Shown: in pieces, positions 44,312-53,374 of the stretch
Position numbering within the stretch: position 1 is the first letter of the stretch
Layout of the letters: the number at the start of each line of letters is the position of its first letter
Assembly (NCBI GenBank): GCA_021151685.1
Contig: JAGKWS010000041.1
Location: 1 to 56,277 of the forward strand
Direction: 5' to 3'
DNA from: Chitinophagaceae bacterium
Lineage (GTDB): Bacteria > Bacteroidota > Bacteroidia > Chitinophagales > Chitinophagaceae
Length of the DNA: 56,277 nt
Made by a program: the position numbers and the translations under genes
The notes under the pieces: generated by a model
What the model was told of the DNA's origin: nothing
The model's database searches: none
What the model saw: the letters and a program-made list of their open reading frames with translations, nothing else

Positions 44312-45694
44312 ATGACCTGGAAACAACTGAAATGGCGGATTAGGTATTACTGGCAGTATTTCCCATTTACGCTGAACACAGCATTGTGCTTGCTTGCTGG
44401 TTGGGGCGCATTCAAGCTATTGTACCAACCGCCCCACAAGGACGATTACCCCTCACCATTCATGCCCTTCATCATACTGATGGGCAAACTTACCTTTTGG
44501 CTGCTAATAGCACTGGTACTGCTATCTATGGCCAGTACACTGGCAGCTTACTTTTACTACTCGTGGCTAAGACACAGCAAGGGTACTACCCTACAGGTAG
44601 CTTTTAATACCGAACAAAAAGGCAATAAGGGCTACCGGCTGTACATGACTGCAAAGCTGGAGGGTGTCTTCAGGCCCATACTGGGTTTCATAAAGGGGCG
44701 TTTGTATTATGATGACCATATACTGACCGACCAGTTCGCCCTACAAACCAACAAACGCAAGCCACAAAGCCTGCTAAGAGAGGGTATAACCGGAAAAAGT
44801 AAGCTGTACCTGCCCGACATAAAGGAATATGAACTAAAAGGGGGCTTTATCTACTTTCAAGATATGCTGCATGTGTTTTCATTGGCAGTGTCGCAACCCG
44901 TAAGCGGGCATTTTTACCAACCACCAGTGCTTACCACCAGCGAAGACAGTACCGTAAACCCGCGCAAAACCGAAACTATGGATGTGCGCATAGACCAGAT
45001 GCGGCGTGTAGAGGGCGAATACCTGAACTATAAAGACTTTGAAGCTGGCGACGATGTGCGCCGCATAGTGTGGAAGGTGTATGCGCGCAACCGCGAATTG
45101 GTAGTACGTGTGCCCGAAATGTTTGAACCCTATGCATCGCACCTATACTTTCATGCCTCGTTTTATGCGGCGATGAAGAAACAATGGCTGGGCGATGATT
45201 ACATCAGCGAAATGCTGAATTACTACAAAAACAGTGTATGGACCATCTACGATACATTGGCAAAAAAAGAATGGCAAGTACGATACATACCCGATACTAC
45301 CTACAACCCCGGCGATATGGAGGAGCAGGATAAAACTGCCCGCATCATCAGTAATAGCCAGTGGCATAAAGATTTGTCTTTATTGCAATACTTTAATCCC
45401 AAAACGGGGGCTGTGTTATGTATTTCCTCTTTTACCGATACCGATGAGCTGAAGGAGTTGCTGGAGCGATGCGATGCTGCCACGGTCATCTATTTTGTAA
45501 AAACATCGAACCGTTTGAAATCTTTTGCACCGCTTACATGGCTTGCCCGCTTGCTGATATTGCCACCGCAAGATCGGCTGTCAAGACTTAGGTCGAGATG
45601 GGCACTATCGCCCATGCGGCTACAGGTACAAAAACGGGAAAAAGAGATAGAACACATACTACAAAACAGCAGTGTGACATGGGCTGTAGTGTAA
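44312..45694 (+). CDS. Membrane DUF58-family protein lacking a MIDAS
   Basis: The 460-residue protein has two membrane helices near the N-terminus (about 18-37 and 52-78) and then a beta-rich domain leading to the DUF58 signature FEAGDDVRRIVWKVYARNRE (about 245-265) and LVVRVPEMFEP. In most DUF58 proteins a VWA-like fold with a DxSxS metal site follows; here the matching strand is SHLYFHASFYAAM, so the metal site is absent. DUF58 proteins are linked to MoxR ATPases and to aerotolerance or cell-envelope functions. The gene stands alone and is different in build from the DUF58 gene at 52250. Confidence 0.8.
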   Translation: MTWKQLKWRIRYYWQYFPFTLNTALCLLAGWGAFKLLYQPPHKDDYPSPFMPFIILMGKLTFWLLIALVLLSMASTLAAYFYYSWLRHSKGTTLQVAFNTEQKGNKGYRLYMTAKLEGVFRPILGFIKGRLYYDDHILTDQFALQTNKRKPQSLLREGITGKSKLYLPDIKEYELKGGFIYFQDMLHVFSLAVSQPVSGHFYQPPVLTTSEDSTVNPRKTETMDVRIDQMRRVEGEYLNYKDFEAGDDVRRIVWKVYARNRELVVRVPEMFEPYASHLYFHASFYAAMKKQWLGDDYISEMLNYYKNSVWTIYDTLAKKEWQVRYIPDTTYNPGDMEEQDKTARIISNSQWHKDLSLLQYFNPKTGAVLCISSFTDTDELKELLERCDAATVIYFVKTSNRLKSFAPLTWLARLLILPPQDRLSRLRSRWALSPMRLQVQKREKEIEHILQNSSVTWAVV

Positions 45695-45774
45695 TGATGC
45701 ACACAAATTATCTGCTATCTGTAAATGGGGACAATTATTTTTTTGTAAACCCGTGTAACATCCTTGCAAATAAT

Positions 45775-45782
45775 TATTTTTG
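45775..45782 (+). promoter_or_regulatory. -7 box (TATTTTTG) for the arginine decarboxylase
   Basis: Exact TAnnTTTG 47 bases before the ATG at 45830. A TTTTG lies upstream but at 29 bases, too far for a normal -33. Confidence 0.45.
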
Positions 45783-45829
45783 TTTGGTAAAAGACTGTCT
45801 TCACAACTACGCTTATTTGCAGACTGTAG

Positions 45830-47248
45830 ATGAATAATACATACACCGATCTCGTGCATCAGACCTTCCATTTTCCACAAGAAGGATTTGACATCAACGA
45901 CGACAACACACTCTTATTTAATGGGTTGGACATAAAAGCACTCATAGATAAGTATGGCACACCCTTCAAACTTACCTATCTGCCCAAAATAGGGATGCAG
46001 ATAAACAAGGCGAAGAAAATGTTTGCCGACGCCATTAAAAAACACAAGTATGAAGGCAAGTATGTGTACTGCTACTGTACAAAAAGCTCGCATTTCTCGT
46101 TTATAGTGGAAGAAACCCTGAAACATGGGGTGAATCTGGAAACATCTTTTGCCTATGATATAGACATCATTTGGCAACTGTACAAGAAAAAGAAGATAAC
46201 CAAGGATATATATATCATCTGCAACGGCTTCAAAACCAAGCAGTACACCAGAAACATATCGAGGCTCATCAACGAAGGGTTCAAAAATGTAATACCCATT
46301 ATTGATAATAAGAACGAATTTGAAGACTATAAAAAGCAAATACGTTCTAAAGACCCGGTAAACATTGGTATACGTATAGCCAGTGAAGAAGAGCCTACTT
46401 TCGACTTTTACACCTCTCGTTTGGGTATCCGTAGCAGAGATGTGCTGGAGTTTTATGTAGATAAAATAAAGGGCAACGAGAAGTTCCGCCTTACTATGCT
46501 GCACTTCTTCATGAACAAAGGCATAAAGGACGATGTGTATTACTGGAGCGAACTGACCAAGGTGCTGAACCTGTACTGTCAGTTGAAGAAAGTATGTCCG
46601 GAATTGCAGGGGCTCAACATTGGTGGTGGTTTGCCCATCAAACACTCTCTGGGTTTCGAGTACGACTACAATTACATGATTAATGAAATTGTGTCTACCA
46701 TCAAAAAGGTGTGTAAGAAGAACAAAGTAGATGTGCCAGATATATATACCGAATTCGGCTCATTTACTGTAGGGGAGGCTGGTGCGGTAGTATATAGCGT
46801 ACTGGACGAAAAAATGCAGAACGACCGCGAGATATGGTACATGATAGATAGCTCGTTCATCACTACCCTACCCGATACATGGGGTATTGGCGAAAAGTTC
46901 CTGATGCTGCCTATCAATGGCTGGGAAAGAGAATATCAGGAAGTGCATCTTGGAGGTTTGACGTGTGACAGTCACGACTTCTATACATCGGAAGAGCACA
47001 TCAATGCGGTGTTCCTCCCCAAGCTGGACCGTGAGAAACAAACAACAGAGCCATTGTACATTGGTTTCTTCCATACCGGTGCCTATCAAGATCAGTTGGC
47101 AGGTTATGGCGGTATCAAACATTGTATGATACCCTCACCCAAACACATTGTTATAGAGCGCAACAAGGACGGCGAACTGGAAGACTGGCTGTATGCCCGC
47201 GAACAATCGTCGCAAAGCATGCTGAAGTTGCTTGGTTATATAAAATAA
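45830..47248 (+). CDS. speA: PLP-dependent arginine decarboxylase (short Bacteroidota form)
   Basis: The 472-residue protein is a fold-type III (alanine-racemase-like) decarboxylase. The PLP-binding Lys is K85 in YCYCTKSSH; LHFFMNKG, NIGGGLP, EFGSFTVGEAG and the acid/base Cys C379 in TCDSHDFY follow in the family order. Length and overall pattern match the short proteins annotated as biosynthetic arginine decarboxylase in Bacteroidota, which make agmatine for polyamine synthesis. A related activity on another basic or diamino acid cannot be excluded from sequence alone. The gene is single, with a -7 box upstream, and is followed by the paired giant hairpins. Confidence 0.7.
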   Translation: MNNTYTDLVHQTFHFPQEGFDINDDNTLLFNGLDIKALIDKYGTPFKLTYLPKIGMQINKAKKMFADAIKKHKYEGKYVYCYCTKSSHFSFIVEETLKHGVNLETSFAYDIDIIWQLYKKKKITKDIYIICNGFKTKQYTRNISRLINEGFKNVIPIIDNKNEFEDYKKQIRSKDPVNIGIRIASEEEPTFDFYTSRLGIRSRDVLEFYVDKIKGNEKFRLTMLHFFMNKGIKDDVYYWSELTKVLNLYCQLKKVCPELQGLNIGGGLPIKHSLGFEYDYNYMINEIVSTIKKVCKKNKVDVPDIYTEFGSFTVGEAGAVVYSVLDEKMQNDREIWYMIDSSFITTLPDTWGIGEKFLMLPINGWEREYQEVHLGGLTCDSHDFYTSEEHINAVFLPKLDREKQTTEPLYIGFFHTGAYQDQLAGYGGIKHCMIPSPKHIVIERNKDGELEDWLYAREQSSQSMLKLLGYIK

Positions 47249-47403
47249 ACGACATACTATCATTACGATATACGAGGAAAGCATCATAAAACGCACCAAG
47301 CAGGCACTATGGGCACAAAGGCCATAACATGGAAAGGCCACCAAGGCATCGTGTGCTGTTGATGCAAATCTCTTGTACCGCAGCTACTATTGTACAACAT
47401 ACT

Positions 47404-47446
47404 ATAATAGAGAGGGCCAATCATTACGATTGGCCCTCTCTATTAT
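47404..47446 (+). terminator. Large hairpin after the decarboxylase gene
   Basis: A perfect 19-bp stem (47404-47422 with 47428-47446) with loop ATTAC and a GAGAGGGCCAATC core. It abuts the palindrome at 47447 directly. Trailing bases on either strand are A/T-rich but not a clean T-run. Confidence 0.7.
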
Positions 47447-47494
47447 TATTACTACGAAGGGGTTGCAAATATTTGCAACCCCTTCGTAGTAATA
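47447..47494 (-). terminator. Perfect 48-base palindrome between convergent genes
   Basis: Two 24-base arms with no spacer, core GGGGTTGCAAATATTTGCAA. It ends 13 bases before the metalloprotease stop codon at 47508 and so probably serves as its transcript end, next to the hairpin of the opposing gene. Confidence 0.7.
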
Positions 47495-47507
47495 TACCCC
47501 ATCCATG

Positions 47508-50033
47508 TTACCCCTTGGGGTTCAGGGCCTTTTTAATGCGTTCTGATACATCCGTCAGGTGATATTTGCTCATTTTGTCGGTAGTACCGGCAATTGCAGC
47601 GTCTACCTGTTTGCGCAGACTCATCAACTGGCCACGTGCCACACTTACTGCGTCCGTATTCCACATATTGGCTGCTATGGCCACATTGGCAGGCACATCG
47701 GCAGGGTTAATGATTTTGTTCAATGCTTCTACGTACGCTTTTTGCAGCGATCGGCGATAGCCATCAATTGGCTTATGCGTGTTCAGCTCGCTCCAAATAC
47801 CGTTTTTCACGTCGTCCATCATCATATCCAGCGTGTAGGCATCTTTGGCACCGAAACGATTGGCACTCACGGCCATACGGTTCATTCGCGGTGCCGACAA
47901 CAAGCTATTCAAGATGTTGATTTGCAATGTTGTAACAGACTCTGCCCCGGCTGGGTTGGCAATTTTATTCAGTATGCTGGTATTCAGCAGCCATTCTGGT
48001 GTGGCAAACAACTGTTTATTCAGGAATGCAACCGCCTCTTTCTGTATGTCTTTTGGGGTAGGTTCATACACATCGCCGGGTTGTTCTATGCTTTTGGGTG
48101 TTTCATATATACCCCCTACATTCTTCAGTACATGCCCCATGTACCTGCCAAACTGCCCTACCGTGGCCATATACATGGTACTCAGGTTCTCATATTTGTC
48201 GGCTTCTTCCTTCGTCCATTCTGGTAGCTGGGGCACTATACGTTTCAGATTCATGATGCCATACTCGCTGGCCTTCATGCTGTTATCGCCCAGGTCTTCG
48301 GTTTGCGAGCGTGGGTCAAAGGGGTTGGTTTCGGTACCAAACCAAAGCCGGGGGTTGGCTGCAAGGCTATCGTTTACCCACTTATTCACTATTTTCTGGT
48401 CTTCCTTTTCATTTTTGGCCATGGTAGGTTTGTACCCCCACATAATGGCCCACTTATCGTAGTCACCAATACGTGGAAATAAACCGGTTTCTCCAATACC
48501 ATCGCCGGGCTGCGCCACATAGTTAAAACGGGCATAGTCCATTATAGAGGCAGTATGCCCATTGGCTTCTACCCACGCCTTATCGCGCAGCTTCTCTACT
48601 GGTGTTCTGCTACTACTACCCATATTGTGCCTTAGCCCCAGTGTGTGTCCTACCTCGTGCGATGATACAAAACGAATGAGTTGCCCCATCAGTTCATCAT
48701 CAAACTCCATCTTACGGGCACGGGGGTCTACGGCAGCGGTTTGCACCATGTACCAGTCGTGTACCAACTTCATTACGTTGTGGTACCAACCTATATGGCT
48801 TTCTATTATTTCGCCACTACGTGGGTCGTGTACATTGGGGCCATAGGCATTGGGGATGTCTGAGGGCAGATACCGAACTACAGAGAACCTTGCATCTTCC
48901 AGATTCATGGTACTATCGGTAGCATTCCATTCTTTGCCCCATATAGCGTTTTTGAAACCAGCCCGCTCAAAGGCTACCTGCCAGTCATTGATGCCCTGTA
49001 TCAGGTATTTGCGCCACTTCTGCGGCGTGGCGGGGTCTATATAGTATATTATAGGTTTCTTTGGTTCTACCAGCTCGCCACGCTTCCATTTTTCCATATC
49101 CTCATCCTTCGGCTCCAGTCGCCAGCGCACGGCAAATATCTGTTCTTCAGCTTTTTGCTGCTGGTCATCAAACACCTGATAATCATCGGCAAAGTAACCT
49201 ACGCGTGGGTCGTACAAACGCTTGGCCATGGGCACCTTTGGCAGCAGGATGAAAGAGTTATTCATCTCTACCGTAACTGCACCAGCCTCCCATGCGGCCG
49301 GCAGGGTAACGCTGGGCGGCATGCCCGGCACCTGTGCCTGTGGCCCGGCAGGTGGTGTAGAGTTGAAGGTACGCACTACCTTAACCTCGGTATTGATGGG
49401 ATAACTATTGATAGACGATACATAAGAACGATCGCCAATCTGAGAAGATAAGTTGTACCTACGTTTTGTATAAGGGCTTATACTCACAGGCTGATTATCG
49501 CCCTTAAAGAAATCGGTCACATCTATCACCACCGAATTCGAATCCTTACCAATAGCCTTTATCTCAAATGATTCGGCTATTGGGTTCAGGTTCGAGTTAC
49601 TAACTGCCTTAAAGATGTCGGTTGTAGAGTCTGCCACACTGATAACGGTTACCACCCTCAAAAACAAACGATTATTGGGACCTTTCTCCCACACAATTGT
49701 TTTTCTGCCCTCCATCTCACCGGCATATGTACCGCCACCACCAGCTATCTTGCTGTAGCGTGTAGTTACAATCATCTCGCGCTGCAACAATGAATCCGGT
49801 ATTTCGAAATACCATTTATCATCAACCTTATGTACTGTAAACAGGCCCTTTTGCGAAACAGCCTTATCGGTAATAACCTTGCTGAATGCTTTTGGTCCCT
49901 TTTTGTTAGATGACGAATCCGCTTTGGCGGCTACCACCGGCATGTCGCCTCCTTTATGTTTCTTTTTCTTTTTGGCAGTTGCCGGCAACGATACTGCAGC
50001 CGCAGCAACTAGCACAAGACATTTTTTGAACAT
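47508..50033 (-). CDS. Secreted zinc metalloprotease (DUF5117/DUF5118-type)
   Basis: The 841-residue protein has a signal peptide (MFKKCLVLVAAAAVSLPATA) followed by a Lys-rich stretch (KKKKKHKGG). After two beta-rich domains of the DUF5118/DUF5117 kind, the metzincin-like zinc site is HEVGHTLGLRH with H459, E460, H463 and H469 (HExxHxxGxxH), preceded by VSSH. A Met in a turn position is not obvious. The remaining C-terminal part is helical (DVYEPTPKDIQKEAVAFLNK) as in this Bacteroidota family. It likely acts in the periplasm or outside the cell; substrates are unknown. It is on the same strand as the Bat genes but separated from them by a terminator. Confidence 0.9.
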   Translation of the reverse strand: MFKKCLVLVAAAAVSLPATAKKKKKHKGGDMPVVAAKADSSSNKKGPKAFSKVITDKAVSQKGLFTVHKVDDKWYFEIPDSLLQREMIVTTRYSKIAGGGGTYAGEMEGRKTIVWEKGPNNRLFLRVVTVISVADSTTDIFKAVSNSNLNPIAESFEIKAIGKDSNSVVIDVTDFFKGDNQPVSISPYTKRRYNLSSQIGDRSYVSSINSYPINTEVKVVRTFNSTPPAGPQAQVPGMPPSVTLPAAWEAGAVTVEMNNSFILLPKVPMAKRLYDPRVGYFADDYQVFDDQQQKAEEQIFAVRWRLEPKDEDMEKWKRGELVEPKKPIIYYIDPATPQKWRKYLIQGINDWQVAFERAGFKNAIWGKEWNATDSTMNLEDARFSVVRYLPSDIPNAYGPNVHDPRSGEIIESHIGWYHNVMKLVHDWYMVQTAAVDPRARKMEFDDELMGQLIRFVSSHEVGHTLGLRHNMGSSSRTPVEKLRDKAWVEANGHTASIMDYARFNYVAQPGDGIGETGLFPRIGDYDKWAIMWGYKPTMAKNEKEDQKIVNKWVNDSLAANPRLWFGTETNPFDPRSQTEDLGDNSMKASEYGIMNLKRIVPQLPEWTKEEADKYENLSTMYMATVGQFGRYMGHVLKNVGGIYETPKSIEQPGDVYEPTPKDIQKEAVAFLNKQLFATPEWLLNTSILNKIANPAGAESVTTLQINILNSLLSAPRMNRMAVSANRFGAKDAYTLDMMMDDVKNGIWSELNTHKPIDGYRRSLQKAYVEALNKIINPADVPANVAIAANMWNTDAVSVARGQLMSLRKQVDAAIAGTTDKMSKYHLTDVSERIKKALNPKG

Positions 50034-50093
50034 GATGTAATTATAGTTTCAGAACTGTAAAATACTAACTAAAACACACATACAGACTATATT

Positions 50094-50143
50094 AAAAAAA
50101 AAACACCTCTCAAATCACCCTTATAAGGTACCATGAGAAGTGT
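50094..50143 (-). terminator. Rho-independent terminator of the Bat operon
   Basis: On the minus strand a 10-bp stem ACACTTCTCA / TGAGAGGTGT (one G-T pair) is followed by ten T. It lies 22 bases after the batA stop. Confidence 0.85.
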
Positions 50144-50165
50144 AAACATATTTTAATTTATTGCT

Positions 50166-51191
50166 CTATGCTGTAATACTTCGGAATAATGTATAGCGTG
50201 TCAATAATTCTAACGCCAAACATACGGCAGCTATCAGCGCAAACGGAAAAAACAATTCGGCATAATGCTTGTAAGATGTAATGCTCACTTTTGTCTTTTC
50301 CAGTTTGTCTATGTCTTTATAGATAGCCTCCAAAGAGCGGTTGCCGGTGGCACGATAGAACTTACCGTTGGTAGCGGCTGCAATATTTTTCAATAAATTC
50401 TCATCAACATCGGTAGCCATCATTTGCTTTTGTATGCCCATAGGTGTTTGCACTGGCACCAGTGCCTGCCCAATGGTACCTATGGCTATAGAGTATACCC
50501 TCACGCCATATAGTTTGGCAATTTCGGTAGCGGTAGCGGGGTCCAGGCTGGTGCCACCAAATACGTTATTGGTACCATCGGTCATAAGTATTACCACCTT
50601 GCTTTTGCCCCTGGCATTGCGCACACGGCCTACCGCCGTAGCCAGTCCGGAACCTATGGCAGTGCCCGATGTGGTGAGCATGGAGCTTTCAACTTTATTC
50701 ACCTGATTCTTCAGTACATTATGATCTATAGTGATAGGGCACATGGTGAAGCTTTCACCAGCAAAAATGACTAAACCTATTCTATCGCCGGGACGCTCGT
50801 CTATAAAGTTTAGAGCCTGCTTCTTGGCGGCCTCCATACGGTTAGGCTTAAAATCCTCGGCCAGCATACTGCCCGATATGTCCATACAGAGCACTATGTC
50901 TATACCTTCACTATCTACGTTCTCGGTAGTGTTGCTGGATTGTGGACGAGCCAATGCTATAGTCAGCATGAGTATGGTTACCACACGCAACCAAAACAAT
51001 GCAGGCCTAATACGGGCCTTAAACCCATTGTTACCAGCACCAAGGCCACTGATAGATGTGAGCCTGAGAGTTGGGTTTTCTTTACGTTTCCCTTTCATCT
51101 GCCACCATACCATAGCAGGCAATAGCAGCAACAGCAGAAAATACCACGGATGTGCAAATGTGATGTGTTTCCAATCTAACAAAGTACTCAT
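50166..51191 (-). CDS. batA: VWA-domain membrane protein BatA
   Basis: The 341-residue protein has membrane helices at about 15-30 and 63-81 (LFWLRVVTILMLTIALARPQ), a von Willebrand factor A domain with a full metal site (D104-x-S-x-S in DISGSM; TTSGTAIGSG; LMTDGTNN), and a C-terminal helix (FPFALIAAVCLALELL). The IALARPQ segment is a BatA/BatB hallmark. Bat proteins are linked to oxygen tolerance and envelope integrity in Bacteroidota, working with a MoxR ATPase and DUF58 proteins. Its start overlaps the previous gene by four bases (ATGA), so translation is coupled. BatB, BatC and MoxR genes are not seen here. Confidence 0.93.
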   Translation of the reverse strand: MSTLLDWKHITFAHPWYFLLLLLLPAMVWWQMKGKRKENPTLRLTSISGLGAGNNGFKARIRPALFWLRVVTILMLTIALARPQSSNTTENVDSEGIDIVLCMDISGSMLAEDFKPNRMEAAKKQALNFIDERPGDRIGLVIFAGESFTMCPITIDHNVLKNQVNKVESSMLTTSGTAIGSGLATAVGRVRNARGKSKVVILMTDGTNNVFGGTSLDPATATEIAKLYGVRVYSIAIGTIGQALVPVQTPMGIQKQMMATDVDENLLKNIAAATNGKFYRATGNRSLEAIYKDIDKLEKTKVSITSYKHYAELFFPFALIAAVCLALELLTRYTLFRSITA

Positions 51192-52213
51192 AACGTTGTA
51201 TTGGTTGGTGGTTGCGGGGTTACGGGGGGCATTAACGGCACCGGTGTTGTTCCCTTAATAAATTGACGCGCTTTGTCTATAGTATCAATATGTTCCTGTG
51301 GTAGTGGTTGTGCTTTGGCAAACTTAGCCATATCTGCCGTATGCAATATCACAGATAATAGCGTGTAGTGTGGTATCAAATCTCGCTGAACCTGAACCTT
51401 CTGCAGCAACTCATCTGTAGTCAGTTCCAGCGCAGCTGTCTGGAAACGCGATTCTATGTAGCTGCGCACAATACCAGTAAGGTCCACATAGTATTCCTTT
51501 ATTTTATCATTTTGCCACAACTGCTTGGCTTCCAGCTCATTCAGCAAACGTAGTGCTTCCTCTTGCAACGTCTCCTTTGGCCCTTCGGGTACTATAGGTA
51601 CTGGCTTTTTGCGCCTTGCCAGGTATACTGTAAGTACTACAATACCTACCAATAGCAATACACCTCCCAATATGTACCATATATAATCGAGCCATGACGC
51701 TTTTACATATATAATGTTCTTAATGGGCTTAAATGCTTGTGTAGTGTCTACCGCAACAGTCTGCACAAGAATATTCAGCGAGTCGGACTGCAAGTAGAAA
51801 GAATCGCCGGCAGATGAGCGCAAAGCAAAGTTGAAAGAAGGTATTTTGAATACACCCGAATCGAAACCGGTAATGAGCAAACGTTGTTTGTAGGTAACTA
51901 CATCGCCATTGGTAATTGTGTCAATTTTACCTTTCTCTATAACTTCCAGTGTATTGAAAGTATCTGGTATCTGAGCCCAATACAGCGTACCCTTCGACGG
52001 ATGGTTGGTAACCTCCAGAAACAGACGCGCCCGGTCACCCACCATGATTTGTGGCGGGTCTAATTTTGTGACAACACCAGCATCGGGCTGGGCAAGGGCT
52101 GTAACAGTGCTCAGGCAAAGCCAAATGGCCAATGCCACTAAGAAACGGTGAAACACAGCAACTGTATGCACAATCCTATTCTGCAATAGATATCCAAACT
52201 TATTGACTATCAT
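51188..52213 (-). CDS. BatD/DUF4381-like membrane protein
   Basis: The 341-residue protein has a signal or anchor helix (about 22-41), a beta domain that resembles BatD (LDPPQIMVGDRARLFLEVTN ... YKQRLLITGFDSGVFKIPSF), a membrane helix at about 178-200 (YIWYILGGVLLLVGIVVLTV), and a cytoplasmic helical part with the DUF4381 pattern (LLNELEAKQLWQNDKIKEYY; ALELTTDELLQKV). The tail is Pro-rich. In Bacteroidota such a gene normally sits between the DUF58 and batA genes, as here. It starts 36 bases after the DUF58 stop and overlaps batA by four bases, forming one operon. Confidence 0.82.
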   Translation of the reverse strand: MIVNKFGYLLQNRIVHTVAVFHRFLVALAIWLCLSTVTALAQPDAGVVTKLDPPQIMVGDRARLFLEVTNHPSKGTLYWAQIPDTFNTLEVIEKGKIDTITNGDVVTYKQRLLITGFDSGVFKIPSFNFALRSSAGDSFYLQSDSLNILVQTVAVDTTQAFKPIKNIIYVKASWLDYIWYILGGVLLLVGIVVLTVYLARRKKPVPIVPEGPKETLQEEALRLLNELEAKQLWQNDKIKEYYVDLTGIVRSYIESRFQTAALELTTDELLQKVQVQRDLIPHYTLLSVILHTADMAKFAKAQPLPQEHIDTIDKARQFIKGTTPVPLMPPVTPQPPTNTTL

Positions 52214-52249
52214 TGTTCTATTACGTTCTTGTTGGATGGTTGAGTGAAG

Positions 52250-53113
52250 TTAACGGCTCTTGAAATATCCCTGAAGAACTTTTACATAATCTTCATCGGT
52301 ACGTACATGCAGCAGGGATGCACCACTACGCCTGAAGACCTGCGTACAGTATTTATGCTTCTCGCTAAAGGCTGCACCATAGCGCATACGCACGGTACGG
52401 TCATCGGTATCTACCCATACGGTAGCACCTGTTTCCGAATCTACCACCTGCACCAGTCCGGCAGCGGGCAACTCCTTATCGGTTTTGTCATATACGTGTA
52501 TACCCACAAGGTCGTGCTTGCGGGCCGCCAGTTGCAATGCCTGGTCGTATGGCTTGCTCACAAAATCGCTTAGAAGAAAGGTTATGGATCGCTTTTTCAA
52601 TACGTTGTTCAAAAATTCCAATGCTACACCCACGTTGGTATCTCGGCTATTGGGCTCCAATGCAATGAGCTCTCGTATAATGCGCAATATATGACCCTTG
52701 CCCTTTTTGGGGGGTATGTACTTCTCTACCCTATCGCTAAAGAAAATAACACCCACCTTATCATTGTTGGTAGTGGCCGAAAAAGACAATACTGCCCCCA
52801 ACTCGGTTATGAGATCGCGTTTGGTTTGCTTGTGGCTACCAAACAGAGAACTGTTGCTGATATCTACAAGAAGCATTAATATCAGTTCGCGTTCTTCTTC
52901 AAACACCTTCACGAATGGCGTGGAGAAACGGGCGGTTACATTCCAGTCTATGAACTTCACATCGTCGCCGGGGGTATACTCGCGCACCTCGCAAAACGAC
53001 ATACCACGCCCCTTGAAGGTGGAGTGATACTCGCCAGCAAAGATGTGGTTACTCAGTCCCTTAGTTTTTATCTCTATCCGCCTTACCTTCTTTAGTATTT
53101 CCGAAGTAGTCAT
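52250..53113 (-). CDS. DUF58 domain protein of the Bat operon
   Basis: The 287-residue soluble protein begins at the ATG at 53113 (MTTSEILKKVRRIEIKTKGL), the usual family start; the upstream ATG at 53167 would add 18 unrelated residues. The DUF58 signature is YTPGDDVKFIDWNVTAR (about 47-62) and the following VWA-like fold keeps a DxSxS site (VDISNSS, about 83-89). These proteins work with a MoxR AAA ATPase; however no moxR gene precedes it, the upstream region holding only a promoter and the divergent methyltransferase. It is first in a three-gene operon with the BatD-like and batA genes. Confidence 0.92.
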   Translation of the reverse strand: MTTSEILKKVRRIEIKTKGLSNHIFAGEYHSTFKGRGMSFCEVREYTPGDDVKFIDWNVTARFSTPFVKVFEEERELILMLLVDISNSSLFGSHKQTKRDLITELGAVLSFSATTNNDKVGVIFFSDRVEKYIPPKKGKGHILRIIRELIALEPNSRDTNVGVALEFLNNVLKKRSITFLLSDFVSKPYDQALQLAARKHDLVGIHVYDKTDKELPAAGLVQVVDSETGATVWVDTDDRTVRMRYGAAFSEKHKYCTQVFRRSGASLLHVRTDEDYVKVLQGYFKSR

Positions 53114-53147
53114 GGGTTGTTGCCGGGGGCTGTGAATTGATGTATCG

Positions 53148-53155
53148 CAAAAATA
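53148..53155 (-). promoter_or_regulatory. -7 box (TATTTTTG) of the Bat operon
   Basis: Exact TAnnTTTG on the minus strand 34 bases before the ATG at 53113, supporting this start and showing the operon begins with DUF58. Confidence 0.5.
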
Positions 53156-53231
53156 ACCGGTATACACCTTCAGTGTGTGGCCATTTTACTTAAAATTTTC
53201 TGAAAATCTGTGTGGTATTCTTCCTAACGTC

Positions 53232-53247
53232 ACACAACCGGTTGTGT
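53232..53247. promoter_or_regulatory. 16-base perfect palindrome between divergent genes
   Basis: ACACAACCGGTTGTGT, lying in the 260-base region between the Bat operon and the methyltransferase gene. It has the form of a dimeric repressor site but no regulator is known from the window. Confidence 0.4.
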
Positions 53248-53349
53248 ATATGACTATTACAAACACCGTGACTGTCCATTGTAGGTACAAATATCCCTAA
53301 TGATAGGTATTACATAATGATATGTAGGTTTTATGTTACCATCTTGACT

Positions 53350-53357
53350 TACTTTTG
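53350..53357 (+). promoter_or_regulatory. -7 box (TACTTTTG) for the methyltransferase/PAP2 operon
   Basis: Exact TAnnTTTG followed by GCG, 17 bases before the ATG at 53375; leader of about ten bases. Confidence 0.5.
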
Positions 53358-53374
53358 GCGTTCAGAATAGCCCG

